A DNA stretch of 64,000 nucleotides. Source: Acanthochlamys bracteata (Eukaryota; Streptophyta; Magnoliopsida; Pandanales; Velloziaceae). The stretch is taken from positions 3,787,001 to 3,851,000 of the forward strand of contig CM034126.1 in NCBI GenBank assembly GCA_019914995.1. The letters run 5' to 3'. The notes beneath the pieces are model-generated. The model was given only the letters and a program-made list of their open reading frames with translations. It was not told the DNA's origin and ran no database searches. How positions within the stretch are numbered: position 1 is the first letter of the stretch; the number at the start of each line of letters is the position of its first letter. Positions 1 to 10,763 of this stretch are shown piece by piece. The translations under genes were made by a program, and so were the position numbers.

Positions 1-786
1 TTTTAAAATAAGGAACGTTACAGCTAATATATGATCATAATATATTTCTGGAGAAACGTACGTGATAGTACAAATACATACATAATTAAACTAGTGACGA
101 CTGATCATTAGAAAAGAATTGAAGGGATCAGAAACTGAAATTGGCAATATTAATTAAAAGTATATATAGGAAGCATCAAGGAATCAACACAAAATGTTGA
201 GGATTGAGCTTCACATGGTGAATTAATGCAAGTGCTTAAAAACTAATTTTTCTGAAATTGTTGATACTTAAAAGCCTAGGTTTTCCTTCATATATATATA
301 AATCATTGAACATACTTGCACTTAGGATATATAATTTTCCTGAGGCCGGAGAAGCCCACCCCCTATCAGTGCTTGATAAATTTACTAATAAAGCAATTTT
401 TGAAACTAGGCAAAGCGACTGCAAATATGTTGCCCATGAGTGTATGCATTCAATCGGAATTTAAATTCTGATTGTGTTGATATCGATCGGAGAAAGAACA
501 ACTAAATCATATATGGTGCCAACTTTGAGTAGTGGCATTAAATTGCCCTTAGAATTCCAACGTGTAACGTTCTCTTACGGTATCTATAAGCTTAATTTAA
601 TTTAATGTTTCCATCTATGATAAGCCAACTAGGATTTAATTAATTAATCCACCAATGGATTTAATTGCTGTATATGCACTACTCTTTTTAACTTATCTAG
701 CTTATAAATGCCTAGCTAACTAGAGATCCATATGAAGCGCATTCAACTCCATTGAGCGATATAGAGAAAGTTAAAAGAACAAGATA
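1..786. other. Upstream region of the first DUF1442 gene, no gene seen
   Basis: AT-rich DNA with no convincing coding run. A TATA-like element TTATAAAT lies at about 702-709, roughly 80 bases before the first DUF1442 start codon, so the last 100 bases are probably core promoter and 5' leader. The open frames around 236-464 on both strands are short and resemble no family I recognise. Confidence 0.5.
702..709 (+). promoter_or_regulatory. Putative TATA box of DUF1442 copy 1
   Basis: TTATAAAT lies 78 bases before the ATG at 787. The spacing fits a plant core promoter with a short 5' leader. It is inferred from motif and position only. Confidence 0.45.
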
Positions 787-1508
787 ATGGCCTGGTCAGC
801 TGAGAACGCTACTAAAGCTTTTCTCAGTACCATAAGAACAGTAAGCAACCTGCTCTATAATTTTAGTACTAACTATTATTTTCTTTCGATATTGTTAGTA
901 CTGAATTTTACTATGAATTTTCATGCATGATGCAGGGAAACAACTACTTATCTGAGCCTGGTGTAGCAGAGTTCATCTCAGCGTTGGCAGCAGGCAGTGG
1001 CGCCCGTGTCATGATCGACGTCTGCAGCAGCTGTGCTGGTCCCATAACTGTAGCTCTCGCTGCCGCTGCTCGTCAAACAGGCGGCCGTGTCATATGCAAC
1101 CTCCCTAGCTTTAAAACGCTCGACGCCTCTGAGAAATTTCTCCAGCAGAAGGCAAACAACGTCGAGCTCATCGTAGGGGATCCAGAAAGCCTTCTGCTAG
1201 GCGAAACCTATAACGCCGACTTCGTGATTGTGGATTGTGATATGAAAGGACATGACAGAGTTTTCATGGCGGCGAAGGCGAGTACTATGGAAGGCGTCGG
1301 TGGAATGGTTGTGGGCTACAATGCGTTCCATAGCAACGATTCGTGGATCAGCGGGAGGTCAATGAACCTTCTGCCGATAGGAGAAGGTCTGCGGGTATGC
1401 CACGTGGCATCAGCAGTGAAGAAGAGCCGGTGGGTGGCGATGGTCGATGAGTGCACCGGTGAAGAAGACGTTTTCAGGCTGCGGTCATCCCCTCGAATTA
1501 ATTTGTAA
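787..1508 (+). CDS. DUF1442 family protein, copy 1 (two exons)
   Basis: Exon 1 is 787-840 and exon 2 is 936-1508. The donor is gtaagc and the acceptor tgcag, giving 208 residues. The N-terminus MAWSAENATKAFL, the block GVAEFISALAAG and the stretch AAAARQTGGRVICNL are typical of plant DUF1442 proteins, which look like a Rossmann-type methyltransferase relative of unknown function. The C-terminal part carries VDCDMKGHD near the middle and a closing GEEDVFR block that is also present in copy 2. The start at 787 is chosen because it gives the family N-terminus; the ATG at 927 is inside the intron. A diverged paralogue lies 1.9 kb downstream on the same strand. No catalytic role is established for the family as far as I know. 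Confidence 0.85.
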
Positions 1509-3415
1509 TGAAGAGCACGTATTGCTTGCATAGTTATTAGCTGTTGCCTGATGCCTGCTGGGCATGATGCAGGGATTTTGATTCGGATATAACCCAAGTT
1601 GTAAATTACAGTTTAGCCGGTGAACACTAAGTAATAAATGTTCTTGCGTTATCCTTGAAGGAGCACGATTCATAACTATCAAAATAAAGGTCCAGAAATA
1701 AGTGAGATTAATTTCTAAACCTGATGACAAAAGATTTTCAATACATATAGCAACTGGTGTTGCATTGTTGAGCCATAATTAGGCCAGTGTCAAATCTACC
1801 CGGTTGCATGTTGGGCCATGCGGCCCTGGTCGCGCGACAACTTTAAATTTAATCTATTGTTTTATTTATGTTTTCTACGAGTAATCACCCGAGAGTGATG
1901 CTTGAGGAAGAGTTAAATCAAACAAGTTGTGCTTAAATTGACAAGTTTCTGTTCAAATTTGAAGGATCTAGTATAAAAAGCCTTCGCAAGAATCATATTA
2001 AAACGGGATCGATGATTTTTCGATCATCTACCTATTCTGGTTCTTATTTACATAAGTTCCATCTTATCATTATTGTCCTTAGCATCGTATTCTAATTTGT
2101 AAATTCAAATCTCGCCATAATAGTATTCAGTTCTGAATTTACATGATGTTAAAGTTAAATGTGGTTTTATTTTGAATGATCTAGGAAGGAGATGTTCTAA
2201 TTAACTAGCCATCTACCCTTCGATCCGGTATATTTCATGTATATAGTTTGGATCAATTTTACATGACCCGAGGATAAATTAAGCGAGTGAAATGTTGATT
2301 TGAATTTCACAATATACTTCGTTGTAAAAGAAATTTTTACATGTTTCGCATTCCCCTGTCATTGGCAGCTATTTAGTAAGAAAAAAATAAAGAAAATCAT
2401 ATGCCAATTCTTTTTTTTTGAGTACTGCAGATGTCGATGGTGACGCAGACGCACGTAAACAGAAAGCCCAGGAAGAATCTTTCTTCATCTGATCTCTATC
2501 TCTATCTCCCTCCTCTTCCTCGCAAGCAACGACGTGGGCACGTTTTCTCTAATTCAATTCCTTATGTAGTAGAAGAAGACTTTTAAAAACATTGATGTAT
2601 AAATTACAGATAAGTACGGTGGATGATGTTTAGGTGAGTACTACACAGGAAATTGAAACGAAATGTCAACGCTTGTCCTCTCCTCCAAGCATACTCTAAA
2701 AATAATTATATTACTAGCTAGCTAGTTTTCATGCTTGGAATATATAATTCAGAAGCAAGTTATTGAGATAACATATCAACAATTGAAGAACTAGAACACC
2801 GAGAGCATTAAAACATTATCTCAGTGTAAAAACCTTCGAAAAACTTTAATTTAAAACGTGCCTTTTCTATTAAACAACACCATAAAATTTCGTCTAATGA
2901 ATACATGTATATTTATATATATCATATGCTCACATATTTACAGCATAAAGCCATGCAATATAATCACAATAAATTAATCTCATACAGTAATACTATGGAA
3001 GTTCAAGTGTTAAACCAATCTATTTGGAACTAATTATTTTCTGGACTTATCAGATGATTCAGATATGAGTTTTGCCAAATTTTTATAAAAGATGTTCTGT
3101 AATGTTCTGTATATGATATAATATAAGTACTAGAAACTGTGTGCTGCTTGAAAAAAGAAAGACAAATTATTAGATTGGTTAGAAGTATTCTTGAACAAAG
3201 AGAGAGAAAGAATAGAGTTTGTGGGTGCAAGTGGCGAAGTACGAGACGGATATGTCCGCCCTCTTGCTCAACAAAGTCAATATCTCATAAAATAAAAGGA
3301 AATTCGTAAAGTTTTCCAAAGATTCTGATTTTAATTTCTCTCTCAAGACTTTATAAACCTATTTCAAAGATAGAGAAACTAGACCAACAAGGAGTTTAGA
3401 AACATTTCAAGAAAG
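1509..3415. other. Spacer between the two DUF1442 genes, no gene seen
   Basis: AT-rich intergenic DNA. It includes a short CT-rich low-complexity patch near 2490-2520 and no convincing coding run. A TATA-like TTATAAA at 3351-3357 lies 59 bases before the ATG of the second DUF1442 gene and probably marks its core promoter. Confidence 0.5.
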
Positions 3416-4108
3416 ATGAAGCTTGTGTGGAGCCCTGAGACAGCATCCAAAGCGTACCTAGAGACAGTCCAAGCCCTTGCCGGCCGTGAAGACTTCGACG
3501 ATACCGACGTTGCAGAATTAGTTGCCGCCATGGCTGGTGGCTGGAGAGCTCAGCTGATAGTTGAAGCTTGGTCTCGTGGCAGTAGCCCTGCTACATCCGT
3601 TGCTCTAGCCACAGCTACAAGGTATACTAACGGCCGTCGCGTTCGCATAGTCGAGGACAACTTCGCTGCCACAGAGTGCAGAAACTCGACAGGCTCCGGA
3701 GCCGCAGAAGTAACCATCACAGAAAGCAACAGTAAGAGTGGTGAACACGAACAAGACGAAGAAGGGAGGGTTGTGGAGGGAGTTGACTTCATGGTTGTGG
3801 ATTGCCGGCGAAGAGACGCGTGGCAAGTTGTGAGATCAGCACGAGCAGGGCCTAGAGGGATGGTGGTGGTTCGAACAAACGTCAGCAGGAGTACGAGCTC
3901 TATGGCGGCGGGGAAGGCAGCTGTTGGACCAGGAAAACGGGTTGTGAGATCGGTGTTTTTGCCTATAGGTAGAGGAGTTGAGATTCTACATGTCGGTGTA
4001 GGAAAGGGTCCGAGCGATGTTGGCCGGAGCAGATGGATCAAATATGTTGATCGTGATACTGGCGAAGAACATGTGTTCAAAAGAGATCTCCGTTGCCGTT
4101 CCCCATAG
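3416..4108 (+). CDS. DUF1442 family protein, copy 2 (intronless)
   Basis: A single open frame of 230 residues starting MKLVWSPETASKAYLETVQ, the usual DUF1442 N-terminus. It continues with DVAELVAAMAGGWRAQLIVE, VDFMVVDCRRRDAW in the middle and GEEHVFKRD near the end, each matching a block in copy 1. Identity with copy 1 is clearly partial, so the duplication is old or one copy evolves fast. Copy 1 has an intron just after its 18th codon, whereas here the frame reads straight through the same place with about eight extra residues. A low-complexity acidic and Ser-rich linker (roughly residues 85-120) is absent from copy 1. Function unknown; probably a methyltransferase-like fold. Confidence 0.85.
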   Translation: MKLVWSPETASKAYLETVQALAGREDFDDTDVAELVAAMAGGWRAQLIVEAWSRGSSPATSVALATATRYTNGRRVRIVEDNFAATECRNSTGSGAAEVTITESNSKSGEHEQDEEGRVVEGVDFMVVDCRRRDAWQVVRSARAGPRGMVVVRTNVSRSTSSMAAGKAAVGPGKRVVRSVFLPIGRGVEILHVGVGKGPSDVGRSRWIKYVDRDTGEEHVFKRDLRCRSP

Positions 4109-5082
4109 GCCATAGTTTATTTAAGTTCTTAGTGCTTTCATTTCAGTTTCTTCTTTTATTTCAGTTTATTTTTCTTCATCTCATCTATCTATTTGTAGGA
4201 CGTAGTAGAAGCGATGTTAATTAATTAGAGTTGTGTAATTTTTGGTTCTTTGTTTGTGTTTCGGTAAAAAACAAGAAAGAGGATTGATGAAGGAGGCAGG
4301 TGTTCCTAAGCCGCCAGCAAGCCTCTAGAGATTCTTGTCATATTGAACTTATGTGCTCATTTGATCCATGCATCTTTACGAGAAAACATGGTTTGATTAT
4401 TTCTCGAACATTTTCTACATGTTTTAATCTGCCCTTTTTATTATGACTATTTTTCTTCTTCTGGTTTATGGATGTCAACTTTGTATGAATTTGGAGATGA
4501 TCATGCAAAGGAACAAAAGCCAAATTTGAGTTACAACCAAGTATTTAAAACACAAAATCTTCTGTGTTTGGAACTTGTGCTTTTAGGAAGAATTAAAGCT
4601 TCATCAATTTCACTGAGTAATTCACTCAGAAATATTTGGTTCTTTTTAGTATTCCACTCCCTGAGATTGCTTCAGAAGTTTTCTTTCTGTGGAATCTTGC
4701 ATGAAGATTAAGGATTACTGTTGATGTGTCCAGACATGCTCATTATGTTGCAAGAATTTTCGATGACCAGCGATTAATAGGTAGGGTTTCAGCAATTTCA
4801 CTGAAAGCTTTGTTTGCCTTCAGTATCATAATAAATTCATCCAATAAAAGAACAAAAAGCTCTTTTAACCTAGCTTCCTTCCCATTCAGTCCTTACTCAA
4901 ACATAAAATCAATAAATAAAAATAAAGAGGAGTTGCTTCTAGCGTGAGTGTATTCCAAATTTTGTTTAATTACAAGCTCATTACACAAGCACAGCTGCAG
5001 CGCAACTAGGGATTTATTATTTCTCAATTGCTTCAAGTCTGATATAAATTTGGGCTCAGATCCGAACTTGCAGGAAATATTT

Positions 5083-5305
5083 AAGAATACTTATAAAAAT
5101 TATTTTTCTAAAATAAATATATTTTTATCTGATTTTTAAAAAAATTTACTTTATTATCTTAAAAAATAATAAAATTAAATAATAATATATTTTATGATAA
5201 ATTTTTTTTATATTTTAAATTTATAGTTAAATCTGTAAAATATTATTTAAAATAAAGTAAAAAATTAAAAAATATTTTTAAATAAACAATACCAAACGCA
5301 CTGGC
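5083..5305. repeat. AT-rich MITE-like repeat, copy a
   Basis: Very AT-rich block of about 220 bp with poly-A/T runs. It ends in AATACCAAACGCAC, the reverse complement of the GCGTTTGG start seen at other copies in this window. Boundaries are approximate. Confidence 0.45.
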
Positions 5306-5681
5306 AATATTCAAGATAGTTCTGGTTCAAGAAGAAATATATCATACGCTCGGAGTAGAAGGATTTTATGTACAAGGAATATTATCATGGTTAGTATTGT
5401 ATATCCTATGTTTCTACAACCAAGAAACAGTTGGAACATGCGTTCGGAATAGAAGGAATGATTTACAAGAGCCAGGATTCACTTGATGCTGAACAGGAGT
5501 TCATGAAATGAGCTATTGAATTAGCCATGTGGTTCACGTGATATGCTTACAGTACAGAATAGTAGACAAAAGATTGAAAACACGAGATTCTACAGTTACT
5601 TTTACATCAGCAGCGACTAACTTGTCAGTGACCAATAACTTTGCAGAAAAGAGTAAGCTCTATGCTACTTGTTGGATGAAG

Positions 5682-5759
5682 CAATCAAGGTGTTTTTGGC
5701 AAGAATAGCTGCAATTGCGACAATCAAGGTGTATTTGGGAAGAATAGCTGCAATTGCGA
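5682..5759. repeat. 39-bp tandem duplication
   Basis: Two adjacent 39-base units, 5682-5720 and 5721-5759, differ at only two positions. The unit length is a multiple of three, so an open plus-strand frame is preserved through it. Confidence 0.8.
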
Positions 5760-6168
5760 TTAGAGGAGGAACGCAATGATACCACGGAGATAATATGTTG
5801 CCATTCCATTTCTCGCCATCTAGTGCTCACGCTGGTTCTGGTGGAAAAGGTAGTTCCTCCAACAAGCTTTGTTAACAAAAACCATTAGGAAGAATATATT
5901 ACTTTAGATGTCAAAATGTTAAAATTTGGATTAAAATGCCCTGATATTAAAGGGAAGAACCAAAGAGAGGACAGAGGAGCACCCTATCGATCATCTCTCG
6001 ATACTCTAATTCACAACCCTGAGGCTATTGACCTGAAGCATGCAACACGTAACCAATCAAACATTCATTTGCAATCCAGAAACTCGAATTTAGAAAAAAT
6101 AAAAGGTGACAACTGCACAAAAGAGGGATGCACTAGTACCGGTCATTTGTTGCATTCACAAACATTGT

Positions 6169-9100
6169 TCAATCCCAACTATCTCTGTTCCTCCTAAATT
6201 CCTTCTTCTGGGAGGCAGCTTTCTTATTTTGAAGTCTCTTCTTTTCCCCAATGGCAGCCCTTCAAGTGCAACAATGTTAGATACAAATCCTCAGATCCCA
6301 AACAATTATCATTCAATAAACAAGTACGGATATCCAAAGCCACGATTGCTGAATCATTTGTGCAAACATCCTTTTCCAAAAGGAACTAGCACCTCGCAAA
6401 ACAGGATTATCAGAAACATAGTGCTACCCATCATTGACCCAACAAATATCGAAGAGTCAAGACTTGACCTTTTGAAGGCTGTCGATGCATGATCCCAACT
6501 ACTTTCAAAACTTACACTTGTCAGGCTTCATTTAATTATGAATATTAGGATTGGGACGTCAGCATTGTTTCAATCATACAATAGGAAATACTTATGAATA
6601 GGTTTATGCACACCTAACAATGATATGCTTCACAAAAATAAGGCATACACATTGTTGAAAGTATTGAAGAGAAACTCTTCAAGTAAATAATAGGACATTA
6701 ATACTAGTAGAGGTACTTAGCTGTTCTATATAGTAGTGTTTTGTTGTAGTTGTAATTGTCCAACGAAATCAAAAGGCAATAGGAGCATAATCAAATTTAT
6801 AACCACTAATCAAGAACATGAAATTCAGTTGATAGAATAGGTTTAGACATGATTGTTCGCAAACAATACCTCTTTCAAGGAATCATGTTAAGCCAAACAA
6901 TATGAAAACAACAATAAAGACAATGTCATTGGGTTTCATTATTTTAGTTTATAGAGAAAACATTTATTGGAGAAGTACTAAATTTTAATATTAGAAGGCC
7001 ATAACAGTTGTTATAACATGTTTCATACTCATTTAATTAAATTATTCATATATAGTAGACTTCAGAGAAACATACAGTTTTTCTATTTTCTTCTTCTGCT
7101 CCTCTGAAGGTGGTGGCGGGACATATGAAGCAGCATCAATGATCGCCTGCCAAATTGAATCTTGTTTAAAAATTTACTAAGGGTTCAAAGTGCATCTTTA
7201 ACATCTACGCATCTCTTAGAAGCATATCATCTTATATTTTAAAAAAAACATCTCAGAGGCACCTGTAACTTTTCTAAAGCATCTTCAATATTGCCCCTGA
7301 AGCATGACACTGCATGAGTAACTTACAATGCAAGTGAGAAAACATCTAGATTACAGGAAGCTAACTTTTGTGTTCTGGTCTTCGTGGAGGAAATGACTAT
7401 CTCTCCATCTTTGTTGATTCGATTCTTTTCCTATAACAATCATTACATAGCATGTGAGAAACAGATGATTTAGTGACTCAAAGACTAAAGGAAAGAGAAC
7501 TTTTATCAAGGGCAATTTTGCTCTTAAACAGAGCTTATGTAGCAGTAGATTTTGTGAATTACCATTTGAAGTATTCTTTCCCTTACTCGTTCACTAAGCC
7601 AATGAGCATTTTTAACATTGAAGCGCATATCTACCTTGGTGTTCACTGCGATTGTCAAAAGGCCCTCATAAGTAGGTGAAAATAAATGAAATCGAAGGAC
7701 AAACAAAATCAGCAGCATAGAACAAATCCTTCAGTTTCTCAGTCAATTCAAGTTAGAGGGGCACGAGTAAAGAATATACAATTTGGCAATACAATGAACA
7801 GACAATTCTTAGTTTTTATCACTAAAATATGATTGCAAAACTGATAATTCATAGAAAGAAAGAAAAAAGGAAAAGGAACAAACGTGGCATGTTACCTTTC
7901 TAATGACCATTTAGAGTTCACTAACACAAACCTTCAAATCAATGCATGTTTTAGTAGTAAGATATGTAGGAAAAAGAAGAAACTAGAAAGGAACAAACAA
8001 AAGACTAATGAATACAAGTTATATTAAATCATGATCTCACCATCATTAGAAAAAGAAATTTACCTAAGAATTTTACTTTAGAGAATAACATATCACACTT
8101 GCAATCCATTTGTTGTAGCTTGCTTCCTAGAGTTAATGGTATTGGTTTCTTCAAAATGTATGTATTTAACCTGATTGTTTAGTTTTCCTAAGACTTTCAG
8201 CTTGCTAGAGTGTGCTATCCTTGTTCATCTGCTTGATAGAACGGACACTACTGTGCTTCTGCGAACATACAACGCTGAAATGCTTCATTCTTTGCAGGAG
8301 TAAATGCTGCTTTTCTATGGGCAGCCACCATCTATGAGGTAGAAAATGTTATATCATTGACAGCAACCACTTTTCAACGCTACGACTTATGCTTGAAATA
8401 TGTATTGCCTGCTTCAGTTCTTTCTTTTTTCATAGATAGCATCTTTACTACTGATTATAGAATGAATGAAAACTGTAGAAGCTGGCTCCTTTTACGATAT
8501 CACAAATAGGATCGGTGTAAAGGACCTCCACTAAGATACAGAAAACTTGAATCTGGCAGTATTCAAGAACTTAGTAATAACTTTACTGCTACTAAGGAAA
8601 ATACCTTTATTTACATTCTGACCACCAGGCCCCCCACTTCTTGCAAAGCTAACAGTTACATGATCTGCATGCACATAAAAAAGTAACTTAGCAGTGTTAT
8701 TCAAACATGAGCATCCCAATGACAGGTGGTGCAAGAATGTTCCAAGGTTCATCCTGCTTATTCATAAATTAGTAATACGCACAGGTAGAGGCAATCGTCT
8801 TGAGCACATATGCATGGTGTTGCATTTGTATTCATATGAAATTAAGAAAGCAAACATTAGAAATATAATATTTACACTAGTAGAAGCAATGTCAAATTGG
8901 CTACTATAAAAAACAGTGGTATTAGCAGTTTCATAAAGACTGCTTCTAAGTTGGTCAGCTAACCACAGTTAGTGTTTCCTGAATAACAGTATATCCTCCG
9001 CTCAAATTTACAACTTCAAGTTCCAATCAAATCACCAAAAAAAATTTGTACAAAATATTATATGCGGCTAACAAGTTGTGAGCAATCAAGCTGAAGCCTT

Positions 9101-9477
9101 TCTTCTTTCACAGAAAGCATTCGTATATCAGCAAATTAAATGACGCCTATATAATTCTGGCTCCAAATTGAAGAAAGCTTATAATAAATAGCCAGGCAAC
9201 GAAATGGCTCACCTAGTGTTAACTTCGGTGTGGGTTCGGAGCCAACAGAGCCAGCCCGTTCTTCAGCATCTTGCAGTAGTTTTTTCATCACCGACAAACG
9301 AGCAGAGACCTTCTCGCACCCATCGTTAGGCTCAGTAGCGAAGCACCGTATCCGATTGAATTCGAACTGCTGCGACTGCACGGGCCTTGCAATGATGAGA
9401 ACTCGCTGACCGAGTCCAAGGATCGGAGAGACATTCAAGAAGCTTCTGGCAAGTGGCCCGATGAGTAGACTCGCCAT
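6169..9477 (-). CDS. ICT1/ArfB-like peptidyl-tRNA hydrolase (class I release factor GGQ domain), organellar
   Basis: Seven minus-strand exons: 9213-9477, 8605-8664, 7563-7645, 7366-7430, 7263-7296, 7076-7146 and 6169-6259. They join in frame to 222 residues. An in-frame ATG at 9516 would add 13 residues. Residues 90-107 contain VSFARSGGPGGQNVNK, the GGQ loop that hydrolyses the peptidyl-tRNA ester in the large ribosomal subunit. The codon-recognition domain of true release factors is absent, and the tail is strongly basic (KKRLQNKKAASQKKEFRR), as in ICT1/ArfB ribosome-rescue factors. The Ser/Arg-rich first 40 residues look like an organellar targeting peptide, probably mitochondrial. A site II-type motif lies upstream, as is common for mitochondrial protein genes. 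I judge the family safe and the organelle less so. Confidence 0.88.
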
Positions 9478-9539
9478 TTGCTGCTGTTCGTTCTTCCGCA
9501 GTGGCTGATGAATCAATTAATGGCGAGGTTTGATTGAGA

Positions 9540-9680
9540 GTTTAGCGGGCCGGTGGTTTCACTGATTTGTGGCGCCTGTTCACCAGACAAGACTTAAGAA
9601 TTTCTGGAGCGTAATCGCGAGAACCCATACAGTATTGACGGGCCTAAATGGGCCGAATGATCCATGAACCCAACTGGCCG
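9540..9680 (-). promoter_or_regulatory. Site II-like elements upstream of the ICT1-like gene
   Basis: A perfect TGGGCC core sits at 9649-9654, with GGGCC-type partial cores near 9546 and 9640. They lie 60-180 bases upstream of the start codon. TGGGCY site II elements are known in promoters of plant ribosomal and mitochondrial protein genes and are bound by TCP factors. Function here is inferred. Confidence 0.4.
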
Positions 9681-10763
9681 AATTAAAAGGTCCAACTACT
9701 AAACCAACCAAGTTCAACAAGTTCGGTTCCAAATCCTACCCAACAACAGGTTAGCTTAGCACGTGTTTACTTAATAGGTGAAATTATTTTTTGAAAGTTT
9801 TAGAAATTAAATTAATTAAATTAAATTAAAATCTTTAAAAATTTTAATAAAAAATAAAATTTTATATTAATTTTATATTAATAGTAAATTTTAAATTGAA
9901 TTTTTAAAAAATCTTTTGATAAAAAGAAATTTATTTTATTAAAAAATAAGTTTGAAAAAAATAAAATTTAAAATATTAGTAAATATGCCCTTAACTCTAT
10001 ACCTTCAAATCAAAGACAACTCAGAGAGAAAAAAATAAAAAAAAAAGGCACTTGAAAATTAATGTAACAACATCTGGAAAGCAAGACCTGCTTTCGAAAT
10101 CTTTACAACATACCATTATTAGCTGTTAAAATGAATCTTGAAATTATCAATTCGGAAAAAGCTAGGCATTGCAGACATTACTTTTGTTGACCACAAACTC
10201 CTGTAAAAAGATACATATCACTAATCACTGAAACAGACTGCAAATTTTAATTGGGGACCATGAATCCTGCACAAAATATACCAGAGTGGTCCAGAAATAT
10301 TATTCAGCACCGTTCTCGTCGCAGAAAACTATAGAACATATCCAACTATAAAACAACATTCAGTAGTCACATGTTGCAGGAGCAGCTTAGTAAGTGCTGC
10401 TGTTTTCTTTTTCTCATTGGAATCCAAAACCATTCGCGCATTTCAGCTGAAAGGTTTCCTCCGTATCAGAGTACAATTCTACAAATGAGCTACAGAAAGG
10501 AATACAGAAAGTTACAGAACCTCACAACTACGTGCACGAGTCCCCGCAACGTTCCTTTAAGATACTGCAGGGTTTCACATGAAAACTTGAAAAGATTATG
10601 ATACATGACAGATATTATACAACACAACTTTAAAGATGATGAGCTTATGCCCAGACCATGAATCAGCGGTTAGTAGCTTAGAAGAAATATTGGGTTACTA
10701 ATGATTTCCTCCAGGAAGATGGTTTGATTTATTTCTGGGCAGTAAGATAATCAATGTTGGTTG
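9681..10763. other. Intergenic region, MITE-like repeat and probable 3' UTR of the LRR kinase gene
   Basis: The first part carries an AT-rich MITE-like block (about 9757-9992). From about 10,100 to 10,763 the sequence is more mixed and probably includes the 3' untranslated region of the minus-strand receptor kinase gene. The open frame at 10371-10601 has no recognisable domain. Confidence 0.45.
9757..9992. repeat. AT-rich MITE-like repeat, copy b
   Basis: Begins GCACGTGTTTACTTAATAGG and consists of AT runs ending near AAATATGCCCTTA. Its ends and composition are similar to other copies in the window, but it is more diverged. Boundaries are approximate. Confidence 0.35.

Larger units (their letters stand above)
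4109..6168. other. Intergenic region with repeats, no supported gene
   Basis: Holds an AT-rich MITE-like repeat (about 5083-5305), a diverged pair of similar segments near 5341-5385 and 5438-5475, and a 39-bp tandem duplication (5682-5759). Short open frames exist but none resembles a known family. The last part probably includes the 3' untranslated region of the ICT1-like gene on the minus strand. Confidence 0.45.

Noticed and set aside
3550..4113. 187-codon minus-strand frame opposite DUF1442 copy 2
   Set aside because: It is a shadow of the plus-strand gene, which has clear family motifs. The minus-strand translation is Ser/Thr/Pro-rich without a domain.
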